The notes under the pieces were generated by a model. The model was not told the origin of the DNA. It made no database searches and worked only from the letters and a program-made list of their open reading frames with translations. From the NCBI GenBank assembly GCA_900317955.1, contig ONIP01000002.1:52526-116525 (forward strand): a stretch of 64,000 bases of DNA, written 5' to 3'. Positions 16,112 to 25,800 of this stretch are shown here, piece by piece. A program made the translations under genes and the position numbers. The stretch comes from an uncultured Bacteroidales bacterium (GTDB lineage Bacteria; Bacteroidota; Bacteroidia; Bacteroidales; P3). Numbering within the stretch: position 1 is the stretch's first letter; the number at the start of each line of letters is the position of its first letter.

Positions 16112-18397
16112 CTATTTTACCATGCCGTTGTCGTAGCCGCCGTTCTGGAGGGTTTTCTCCCCTTTGCTGAATTTGCGGCCAAAGTCCATCTGCCAGGTGA
16201 GGCCGAGGACAAGCATGTTGCCGTTGTTGGCGGTCCAGTGGGTGTGACGGTAGGGATGCACGGCACTGAGGCCGATGGTCTCGTAGCGGTAGCCGTCTTT
16301 GTTGAACGGGCAGTGCCACGCGAGCATGGCGGTGAGGCTCTTGTAGCGGTACTGCACATAGAGGCTCTGTGCCATTTCGCTCATGATGTACCTTTCGGCG
16401 TTAAGCGTCCATTGGGGCAGGAGGGTGAAGTTGGCTCCAGCCACAAAGTTGTTCCAATAGAACTGGGCATTAGCATTGGCAGTGAAGTTGTTGCGGGTGT
16501 GGGAAAAATCCGACCCTTTGGAGACGTAGTGGTAATAAGTGCCGTTCAGCGACAGGTTCAGATGGTTCCAAAGCCCTTTGACGCCAAACTCCGCGAAGGC
16601 GTATGGAACATACCAGAGGTCGGCGTTCTGGTAGGTGAGGACGAAAAGGTCGCGGTCGGCATCGTAGTGATAGACATCGAAATAGGTATGGAAGATGCGC
16701 ATGGCACCGATGGATGAAAAGGCATAGAAACCGCTGGAGTGGTTGTAGCGCAACATGAGTGCGTCGCGGAGTTGTTCGCTGGGTTTGAGGTCGGGATTGC
16801 CGATGGTGCCTTCGACATCGTCGGTTTGCTGGAAGACAGGCGAAAGGCTGGCAAGGGTTGGCAGTATGGGTGTGTACTGTACAAAGGCGGTGAGGCTTAG
16901 ATTATCTGTGGCACGCCAGTTGAGGCGGGCTGTGCTGAGGTTGCGGAGATAGGACTGGCGGTTTGCGCCGTCGGTGACGTTGAGCAGTTTGGCTCCTGTG
17001 CCTATGGAATAGCCTATGTTGCTGCCTATTGCGCCTTGCAGTTCGGCGTAGAGGTAGGCGTTGTCCTTGGTCATGGCGGAGGTGGTGTTGTAGAGGGTGT
17101 AATCGTTCTCGGCGAAGTTGTGCTGGTACTGGAGGCCTGTGCGGAGGGTTGTCGTGCCGAACTGCTTGCTGTAAACGCCTTCGCCGCTGAGGGCGTAGCC
17201 GTGGCCGTCGATGTGGGTGGCGTAGGTGCCGGAGGTATAGGTGAGGGTGTTGTCGTAGAGGTCGGTGGCGTATTCGCCCACCACGTTGAGCTCCACCTTT
17301 TGGCCGTTGGGCATGCGGTGGGTGTAGAAGAGGTCGAGCTTAGGCAGGTTGTCCTTCTGGTAGCTGTGCTGCTGCATGGACTGATTGGTGGTAACGCCGC
17401 GGTCGGTTTCGGTCATTGTGCCGGTGGCGTCGAGTGTCTTGGTGAGGAAGTTATCCTGTAGCGAGGCGACAAACATGGTGCTGTCGTCGTGCTGATAAGT
17501 GTATTCGGCGTTGAGGGTGTGGTCGATGTACCAGAAGGGCATGTTGGTGCGCTGGCTGCGGGTGACGGTGCGGGCTGGGTCGATGTATCTGTCCTCCAGT
17601 TCGTAGGGAACATTGTCGTAGTTACGGTAGCCGAGAGTGTATTCCAACGCGAACTCGCTTTTGCCTTTGTGGTAGCTGCCGAGCAGGTAGCCGTTGACGA
17701 AGCCGGTGGTCAGTGCTGTTTGTCCCTGTGCCACAATGCTGCCGCCGTCCTCGCGTTCCTTGAGTATGATGTTGATGATGCCTGTGGCACCTCGGTCGAG
17801 GTAGCGGGTTCCAGGATTGTTGGAGTATTCCACACGCTTGATTTGTTCGGCACGGAGGTTGGCCAACCGTGTCAGCGGTACCTCCTTGCCGTTGATTTGC
17901 AGGATGGCCATGCCGCCGTCGACAGTTATCTGTTGCAAGGCCACGTCGACCCTCAGCCCCGGAAGCTTCAGCATATCGAGGAGTACCAAGGTGCGACCCG
18001 CCGACGCCACTTCTTCAGGTTTGGGCAGCACCACGTAGCGGTCCACCTGCTCAGTGGTGCGGCTGGCTGTGACGGTGACGGCATTCAGTTGTTTGGCGTT
18101 CAAGGTCAGGGTGCCAAGGTCGCCCGCCTCGCAGCGGACCACCAGCCGCTCGAATCCCACCGACGAGACCTCGACGCGAAAGGTGCCCTCTCCGCAGGGA
18201 AGTAGGAAAGAACCATCGTCGGCTGTTGTAGTACCTGCCAACACACTGTCAGAATCGGTGTTATGCAGAACGACATGGGCAAATGGAACGGGGTTGCCGT
18301 CGACATCCAGCACACGACCAGCGATTTGTTGTTTTTGCGACTGGGCCGAAGCAATGGCAGCTGTCAGGACAAAGAGTAGCAGAAAAAAGCGTTTCAT
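16112..18397 (-). CDS. TonB-dependent-receptor-like outer membrane protein
   Basis: 761 residues from the ATG at 18397; an in-frame ATG 24 bases further upstream was rejected because the signal peptide MKRFFLLLFVLTAAIASAQ starts here. Residues 20-110 are a carboxypeptidase-regulatory-like beta sandwich (IAGRVLDVDGNPVPFAHV), followed by a plug-like domain (LDMLKLPGLRVD, GGMAILQINGKEVPLTRL, NPGTRYLDRGATGIINIILK) and a long beta barrel ending in a strand-rich tail. This is the outer-membrane-barrel family common in Bacteroidota; its ligand is not evident. It lies between kamA and kdd on the same strand but has its own -7 element, so a link to lysine use is only positional. No SusD partner is present. 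Confidence 0.85.
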   Translation of the reverse strand: MKRFFLLLFVLTAAIASAQSQKQQIAGRVLDVDGNPVPFAHVVLHNTDSDSVLAGTTTADDGSFLLPCGEGTFRVEVSSVGFERLVVRCEAGDLGTLTLNAKQLNAVTVTASRTTEQVDRYVVLPKPEEVASAGRTLVLLDMLKLPGLRVDVALQQITVDGGMAILQINGKEVPLTRLANLRAEQIKRVEYSNNPGTRYLDRGATGIINIILKEREDGGSIVAQGQTALTTGFVNGYLLGSYHKGKSEFALEYTLGYRNYDNVPYELEDRYIDPARTVTRSQRTNMPFWYIDHTLNAEYTYQHDDSTMFVASLQDNFLTKTLDATGTMTETDRGVTTNQSMQQHSYQKDNLPKLDLFYTHRMPNGQKVELNVVGEYATDLYDNTLTYTSGTYATHIDGHGYALSGEGVYSKQFGTTTLRTGLQYQHNFAENDYTLYNTTSAMTKDNAYLYAELQGAIGSNIGYSIGTGAKLLNVTDGANRQSYLRNLSTARLNWRATDNLSLTAFVQYTPILPTLASLSPVFQQTDDVEGTIGNPDLKPSEQLRDALMLRYNHSSGFYAFSSIGAMRIFHTYFDVYHYDADRDLFVLTYQNADLWYVPYAFAEFGVKGLWNHLNLSLNGTYYHYVSKGSDFSHTRNNFTANANAQFYWNNFVAGANFTLLPQWTLNAERYIMSEMAQSLYVQYRYKSLTAMLAWHCPFNKDGYRYETIGLSAVHPYRHTHWTANNGNMLVLGLTWQMDFGRKFSKGEKTLQNGGYDNGMVK

Positions 18398-18453
18398 AAC
18401 TAATGGCTGTTTTGTTAACATTAAATTTGAACACTTAATAAACGCGCGAAAGG

Positions 18454-18461
18454 CAAAAATA
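18454..18461 (-). promoter_or_regulatory. -7 promoter of the TonB-type receptor (TATTTTTG)
   Basis: Minus-strand TATTTTTGCC, 57 bases before the ATG at 18397, matching TAnnTTTG. It lies between the kdd terminator and the receptor gene, so the receptor is likely transcribed independently. Confidence 0.5.
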
Positions 18462-18531
18462 CTACAGTTTGCCGAAAAAAAAAATTAAAAATATAGAGAT
18501 AAATTGTTGTTTGTCATCTTTTATTAGACAA

Positions 18532-18570
18532 AAAAACCTGCGGGAGGGTCTCCCCTGCCCGCAGGTTTTT
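18532..18570 (-). terminator. Rho-independent terminator after kdd
   Basis: A 13-bp perfect stem (AAAAACCTGCGGG paired with CCCGCAGGTTTTT) with a 13-base loop, followed on the minus strand by a T-run. It stands 46 bases after the kdd stop codon; because both ends are A/T-flanked it could work in both directions. Confidence 0.8.
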
Positions 18571-18586
18571 GTTTTTGTGTCGAACC

Positions 18587-18612
18587 AGTCGGACTTGTCA
18601 GACTCGTCAGAC
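18587..18612. repeat. Iterated gtcggac/gtcagac word tract
   Basis: Three imperfect copies of a 9-base word (agtcggact, tgtcagact, cgtcagaca) directly after the kdd stop. Read on the minus strand, the words match those in the gltX-ompH spacer at 55171-55204. Confidence 0.5.
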
Positions 18613-18616
18613 ATTA

Positions 18617-19690
18617 TTAGGCATACAGCTCTTCGAAGATCTTGCGGAGCTTGGGGCTCTCGCGGAGTTCCTGAAGGGTGAATTCAGCGTGGCCTTTGGT
18701 GTAGCCGTTACCCATAATCATGTTGACATCGCTGCCGATACCTTCGGCACCGAGGCTTGCTTTGGTGAAGCTGGTGGCCATGCTGAAGAAGTAGACGATA
18801 CCGTCGTCCTTGGTGCAGAGCACAGCGGTCATCTCCTGGTCGGGAACGTTGACGCAGTTGATGGTGACGTCGGCCATCTTGCCGTTGGTGAGCTTCTCGA
18901 TGAGTTCGTATACCTGTACGGGGGTCATGCCGGCAGCGGACTCGACGATGTCGCAGAAGCCGAGGTCTTTGATACGCTGGGTACTCTTGGGGCTGTTGGC
19001 AATGCCGATAACTTTACCGGTAACGCCTACGCGCTTCTTAGCCTCATAGCAGCAGAGCATACCGCTCTTGCCACCAGCGCCGAGAATAACGACGGTCTGG
19101 CCATACTGGCAGAGCTTGGCGGTCTGTGCGGGAGCACCGGCCACGTCGAGGGCAGAGAGAGCCAGTTTTTCGGGCATGTCGTTAGGAATCTTGGCATAGA
19201 TGCCGCTTTCGAAGAGGATAGCCTTACCCTTGATGTCAACCTGGTCGACGTCGGGACGGATTTCCTTAATCTCGTCGATGCGGAGGGGAGTGAGTGAGAG
19301 GCTGACGAGGGTGGCAATACGGTCGCCTTCCTTCAGGTCAATCTTGCCTTTGAGAGCGTCGCCAATCTTCTCGACCTTGCCGAGGAGCATACCACCGGAA
19401 CCGGTACGGCGGTTACGATGCTTACCCTGCAATTCAACATTGAGGAACATCTCTTTCTTCACCTCTTCCATGATTTTCTCCTGGCTTGCACCTTCGCCGG
19501 CCTGCTGTTTGGCGTAGTTGTGGATGTCGGTGAACGAAGCGGAGTCGATGTTGAGGGTCTGCACGTCGATGAGAATCTCATTGTCGTAGAGAACGTCCAT
19601 GTTGTTATCCAGTTTGTTTGCGGGCTGGGGAAGAACGCCCTTGGGTTCGATGACACGGTGAGTGCCGTACTTGTTGCCTTTTGGTTGCAT
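18617..19690 (-). CDS. kdd: L-erythro-3,5-diaminohexanoate dehydrogenase
   Basis: 357 residues, family length. The N-terminus (KGNKYGTHRVIEPKGVLPQ) and the dinucleotide-binding loop VVILGAGGKSGMLCCYEAKK near residue 200 are typical of Kdd, which oxidatively deaminates 3,5-diaminohexanoate to 5-amino-3-oxohexanoate with NAD+ in lysine fermentation. A GroES/MDR-like first domain with SGGMLLGKVEKIG and GDRIATLVSLSLTPL fits the known fold. With KamA nearby it supports a lysine-fermenting lifestyle, although kce, kal and the 5,6-aminomutase are not visible here. It has a clear -7 promoter 66 bases upstream and a strong terminator downstream, so it is transcribed alone. Confidence 0.92.
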   Translation of the reverse strand: MQPKGNKYGTHRVIEPKGVLPQPANKLDNNMDVLYDNEILIDVQTLNIDSASFTDIHNYAKQQAGEGASQEKIMEEVKKEMFLNVELQGKHRNRRTGSGGMLLGKVEKIGDALKGKIDLKEGDRIATLVSLSLTPLRIDEIKEIRPDVDQVDIKGKAILFESGIYAKIPNDMPEKLALSALDVAGAPAQTAKLCQYGQTVVILGAGGKSGMLCCYEAKKRVGVTGKVIGIANSPKSTQRIKDLGFCDIVESAAGMTPVQVYELIEKLTNGKMADVTINCVNVPDQEMTAVLCTKDDGIVYFFSMATSFTKASLGAEGIGSDVNMIMGNGYTKGHAEFTLQELRESPKLRKIFEELYA

Positions 19691-19755
19691 AATAATAGGT
19701 TTATGTTGTTAATAATTAATAATTTTACTTTAAAAGGGATGACCTTTAAAACGTA

Positions 19756-19763
19756 CAAAGATA
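19756..19763 (-). promoter_or_regulatory. -7 promoter of kdd (TATCTTTG)
   Basis: Minus-strand TATCTTTGTA preceded by a T-rich run, 66 bases upstream of the kdd start codon; perfect match to TAnnTTTG. Confidence 0.65.
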
Positions 19764-19808
19764 CACTTTTTTTTCGAAATGGAAAGAAAAAACTCAATAA
19801 TCCGTAAT

Positions 19809-19856
19809 AGAAGGGAAAGATTGGACAGGTTATTTTCTATCCTATCCATCCCTTCT
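19809..19856 (-). terminator. Imperfect hairpin after the macroglobulin-like gene
   Basis: The outer arms AGAAGGGA and TCCCTTCT are perfectly complementary, with weaker pairing inside. It begins 8 bases after the stop of the 6-kb gene. No long T-run follows on the minus strand, so terminator function is only plausible. Confidence 0.4.
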
Positions 19857-19863
19857 AATGGTT

Positions 19864-22800
19864 CTATTTCACTATTATTCTTTGGCCGGGGCTGGTTGCA
19901 CGGAACTCGGGGGCGTAGAGGCATTGCAGCACCGAGGGTGCCAGCGTGAAGGAGCCGGGGTTGGTGACGTAGTAGTCGGCGTCGATGATGTATTTGCCTT
20001 TCTCCAGACGGTCTATGTATACAGCGTTGTGGCTGTTGTTAATGGCAACGTAATAACTCAGTCCTGCACTCCACACCCAGCCCGAGGCAGTGCTTACAGG
20101 CTCCAGACATGCGGCGCGGAACTCTTTCAGCTCCACATACTCCAGATTGCGGTCGCACTGAACATTCATCCTCACCCTCAAGCGGTCGCCCACGACAACT
20201 CCTTTATCCCCTTTCAACTCGGTAAGAGACCCGTTGGCCTCAACCTTGTAGAGCGTCCGCCGCAGGGTTATCCCCGTCTCGGAGGCGGGCACCTTGTCCA
20301 TTTGCTCAGTGTATTGGTAATACAGTGCACCCCAACTGATGCCCTTGTCCTCCCGCACGACGGTTGCGGAAACATTGCGGCCGCCACACAAAGCGGAAAG
20401 ACTGTCCTTTCGGTAAGAATGCCGCTGATAGCCTGCCGAGCCGTCGGCATAATCCACCCTTAAAGTATCAGCAACGGTCTTGCCCTTCACAACAATCTCA
20501 TCCGAGCCCTTGACAGCAGTCCATTTCTCTTTGCCGCCCACAGGTATCAACGCCTGGATAGCCCTCAGGGTGGCGATGTCCGAACTCCAGCGTGTGGTCT
20601 GTTTTTGTTTCAAGAGCCATTGCTGCATCTGCCCGACCGAATGGGTGTCCTGAGGTGTCACCTCGCGGAAAGTCTCGATAAGCAGAGCCTGCGTCTCCAC
20701 AGGGCGTTGGTAATAGAACCATCCCGCCTTGTTGTCGCGCCAATACATGCCCATCTCGTCGCTGTAGAGGGCTTTCTGCCTTATGCGTTCCACCATCTCG
20801 CGAGCCAGCTTGCCATCCCCGTTGCGCAGGAAAACGAGGGCCAGCAGTGCCTGGTCATAAAGCGAAGTGTAGTCGCTGTAGCGTTGCTTGGCGTTTCCAT
20901 AAAAATAGTCGAAAGCCTTCTTCGCGCCTCCGGCAAAGGAACGTCCGGCATAATAGCTCCTTGTATAGAGGTAGTCGAGCATGATCGGCTTGCACTGGCT
21001 GTTGGGGTGTTTTTCAAGATAACGCATCCACTCCTGGTACTCGCGATATGCCTCCTTGTCCACATAGGCCAGGGCGCGGCTTTCCATCGACGTGATTCCG
21101 CGCGACATCTGACGCGACATCATTCCGAACCCCTTCAAAATATGCTGTGTCACATAGATACTGCTGTATTTGCCACCTGGCATCCACGACCAGCCTCCGT
21201 TGCCGCGCTGCTCTTTCTGCAACTTGTCAAAAATCTCGGTACCCTGACGCTGCAACGACTCTTCATCATAAAAGCGGGCTATATTCTTCAGCTGTTCCAC
21301 CTCCGAATTACCCGACCGCAGCCACGGGGTCTCGTCCAGCAGTGTCTGCTTGATGTCCTCGTTGCGCATCAGCGGGCTGTCCTCCACCGTGGCTCCAAGC
21401 ATAGCTTGGTCTGCGCAGTGTTTCAGCTGCGGGAACTGCTCGGCGATGGTCTTGCCCACCGTATTCACATAATAGCTGTTGAAAAGGTAGATATTCGACG
21501 GGTTGCTGCATTCCTTCATAAAAGGCAGCGACTGGATGGCCAGCCAGATGGGATTGGCCGTATACTCCACGGTGAAGCTCACAGGTTGTGCCGTCTTCGA
21601 AATGGGAAACGTCATCGTGTACTGCTTCGTACCCTTTCCGTTCATATACATCGAAACCGACTGCGTCACCGCCTGCCTGTTGGTCAGCAACGGCAGCGGA
21701 CCCTGCTCGCCGTCGCTATGGTGCGACGCTGTAGCGATATATTTATACGTCGCCACCGTGCCACCCACAGGGACTGTGACCCTAAACTGCACCGGCACCG
21801 TACCACGTGCCGGAACCGTTATTAATGCTTGATTGCTTGATTGTTTGATTGTATGAGCATTTTCACTCAAGCATTCACTCATTGACACATTCAAGCAATC
21901 ACTCTCTTTTGAATTTTCAATTTCAAAGCTGAAGTCCACCTTCACCGTCATATCGCTGTCCGTCAGGTTCATCACCTTGGCCATCAAGGTGGCTGTGTCG
22001 CCCTCCCTCAGGAATCGGGGCATATTGGGCTGAATCATCAACTCTTTGCGGGTGACAAGCTGCCGCTCCAACGAGCCTGTTGCCAACTCCTGTGTCCAAG
22101 CAAACCCCTCCACGTTCCACTGTGTCAGCAGGTCGGGAGCCGTAAAGCTGTAGCTCACCGTGCCGTCCTTGTCCGCTCTGAGGGTGGGCTCGAAGAATGC
22201 CAGCGTGCTGAGGTTGGTGCGCATGTAGGGCTTCTCCTCCGTGACACTTCTTGTTTTTGCCGAAGGCTCAACGGCATACATCACTGCCGCCTCCTCCATC
22301 ACCATAACATCCTCCACAACTTCCAAGTCCGTCGTCACCTCTGGTTCCCCTACAGCGGCATTCTTGACCCCGGCGCGCTTGCGCACAGCGCCATTCATTG
22401 CCACCATGCCACTCTCGCCGCGTGCGGTACTGGAGCCGTCGGTGTATCCAACACCTCCCACCGAGGCCACGATGCTCTCCAGCTGTGAGCCTGACATACG
22501 CCTCCACTTCCAGCCTCTATGATTCAGGGCGGTGAAATCCCATCCACGCGCCGTCTTGCCTTCATAGCGCAGATATTTGCCTGTAGGCACAAGCAGGTCG
22601 TGCCACGAGCGGTACTGCCACGGATAGTTAAACACCATCCCATAAGCCGAAACCGACCTGTTGTTACTCCAGGGGAAGAACGCAAAGGTGTTGCCGCCGA
22701 AGCCGTAGTTGTCCAAAGCCGCGTCGTACATCCCCAGCAGCAGGGCAAATTGAGCATTGGCTGCCGCAACCGGAAAATTATCATTTTTCAATTTCGGATT

Positions 22801-25800
22801 TTCAATTTTTATCGTCCAGCGTTCCTTCTCGCCCGGTGTCAGTTTGTCGCGGAAAGTCAATATCTCCACATTCAATTTTTTATGCTCGAAAGGCACCTCC
22901 ACACGGTAGTTTTCCTTCTCGCTCCTGCCCTCCTTCACAGCGCACAAACTCACGTCGAACCCTCCCAGCAAAGCCTCGGTGACAGGTATGCTTAACGTCT
23001 CAATCCCGTTGTCCACCGTCAGCCTACGGCGTTCCACAACCCTGTCGCCGCACATAAACTCGCAGGCCACATGCACGTTCTTGTGCCGTGAACCCAAACG
23101 CACCGTCACGGTGTCCCCCACCCTGGCCTCTTGGGCACTGATGTCCGACCACAGTAGCTCCATCGTGTTCACCCTGCGGCATCCCTTCGGGGTATACACC
23201 ACCACCAATGTGTCGGCCGTCGACTCTTTTCCTTCCCCATCCAGGGCCATCCGCAGGCGGTACACTCCCGGCTCCAGCACAGGCAGCGGCACCCTGTTCA
23301 AGGTCAACCCCTCGCACTTCACGCGGGTGTCGAACACCTGCTTCTCCACAGGCCAGTTCCACATATTCTCCTCCTCGCGACTGTAAGCCGTCAGGGGGAA
23401 TCTTTTGTTGAACTCCTCGCGGCTTATCGTATGGCGTACGCCCGACATCATCTGCTGATGCGCCAGCCACAGGCTCCCGGGCTGCCGCAACCGCTCGACA
23501 AAAAGGTTCACATACCCCATTAACGGAGTGCCGTTGATGTCGCAATACCTGTACTCCACACTGCCCAGCTCCGACAACTGTTCCGGCAAGGTGATGGAGA
23601 TAAAGCTGTTCTCATATCCCGCATTGAGTGTGAGGCTTTTGCTGTGTGTCTCGCCGTTTATGTCGGTAACGTCCACCCGCACATCATACACAAAGCAGGG
23701 CTTGAACGACAGCTCGATATTGCTGTCAGGCTCGGCCACAAAGGCAATGCGGAAACTCCCCTCGCCATCGGTGACCAACGAGTCCGACACCAGCGTGGCC
23801 GCCTCTCTCATCGCCCCGTCATAATAGTGCCTGCGCCACCACGGCCACATCATCGACCGCGTGACGGAGTAAACCACCTTGGCTCCGCCTACTGGCACCT
23901 GCGTATAAGAAGCCGCCAACCCCTCCACCACAAGGCTGTCGCCTAAAGCGGGAGCTATCGAGTGACCCTCCGCGTCTTTGCGGTCCGCCGCTTTCAGGGT
24001 GACGGTGAACTTCGGCTGCTTGTAAGCCTCCACCCTGATCGTCTTTATACACAAGGCATCAAGACCTCCTGTACGGTCGGCATAGAAAGTTTGAATAGTG
24101 AAAGCACCTGGCAGCGCATGGGCAGGCACCACAAAACGGCCGCTCAAACTGCCGAACTCATCGGTGACGCCCACAAGCGTGTCAACCACCTTGTAATTGA
24201 CATCCCGCAGCTCCACCTTCAGGCTGTCCCCTTTGGAGCACATTCCTGAGGGATACTGGCTACCAGCCTGTCCTAAGGAATACTGGCTACCAGCCTGTCC
24301 TAAGGAATACTGGCTACCAGCCTGTCCTGAGGGTGATTTGCCCGTGCCACGGGACACGTAACCCTTCACCAGCATAAACTGCACCGTGTCGCTCGGCCTA
24401 TACACCGGTCTGTCTACGAACATCTGGACGACGGCATGCCCCGTATCCTTCTCGCCCGACCATCCGTCGACATCTGCCACCACATCCAAACCCTTGTAAC
24501 GTGTCAACAGACGGTACTCGTAGCGATACCGGTCCTTGTCCTTTGCCTTATTGACGGAAAAGAACCCCTGCGCATCGGTCGCGACGGTGGCCGCGGTGGT
24601 CCACTTCATGTCGTAATAATCCTTGGTGCGTTGCAGCAGCACCTTCTGTCGGGCCACCGGCTCCCCGGTCACATAATCCACCACGTAGCCCTGCACACTG
24701 TCGTCGGCCTGCGACATCAGCACAAACGCCCCTGCCGACACCGTGAAATTCCTCACGATGAACCCCTTGGTTGTAAAATCCTTGGTGGGGGAAGCCATCA
24801 GCATATAATGACCCGGGGCAAGCTGGGGGATATAGGCATAATGCTGGTAAAACTTATAATCCCTCGGCAGCTCAAACTCCTGGCTCCACGAACTTACCAC
24901 TGTTTCTTTCAACAATTTGTTTCTTTTATTGGCATTGCTCTCATAATTTTTTGCGAACCATTCGGGATACTTGATCACGCGGTAGAAAAGATGCTCCGCG
25001 TTGCGGGTCCTCACCCTTGCCAACAAGTCGCGGCCTGCGGGCGATACCTCGTCAACCGTCAGCTCAATCACCGGAGTCAGAATGCCGCGTCTGCAGTTGG
25101 CGCAGCCCACGCCGCCCTCGCTCTTCGGCCAGCGGGCAATGGCGCTGTCGCAATACGCTACCGCTCCCAAATAGTCAGTGTCAGCCACACAGTAACGAGC
25201 CAGCTGCTCATAAAACAAAGCCAGCTGCTCGTTGCCCGTCCAGCGGTAGCGGTTCAGGCATTCCTGCGTCATCCGTTTGCGGTAGGCGGAGGACTTATTG
25301 GGCTGGTCGGTGAGGTAGTCCAACAACCGCAACTCGTTATACAATAACAGATTGATATTATCCTTTGAGGGTCTGTTTCTGTACCACGCCGTCAGCTGAC
25401 TTTGCAACTCTATCCTACGCTTTAGCGGGACATTATTCATGGCCAGCCGCATCACCAGGTCGTACATTGTCGGGGTGGTGTTGAACCTCACATCCTCCGG
25501 CGGGGTGCAGAATCCGGCAATCTGCTGATTGGGTACCTCGCGCAAGGCTACAGAGTCCACCAAGGCTGAATCGATGTTGCCGAGGAACAGATGACACAAG
25601 CACCTGTCCACTGAGGAAAGATAAGGCATTATGGCACGGAAACGCGCAAAGCTGCTGTCCGCCACATCCTCCTGATAGTTGATGGCTGCCCGCTCCATAT
25701 ACCACGTAGAGGTGAGCAGTACGCGGCTCAACGTCCCGTCGCTGCGCCCTGCCTTGGCTCGCTTCAAGGCGGCGTCACGAAGGCTGTCTGCCACCCTATA

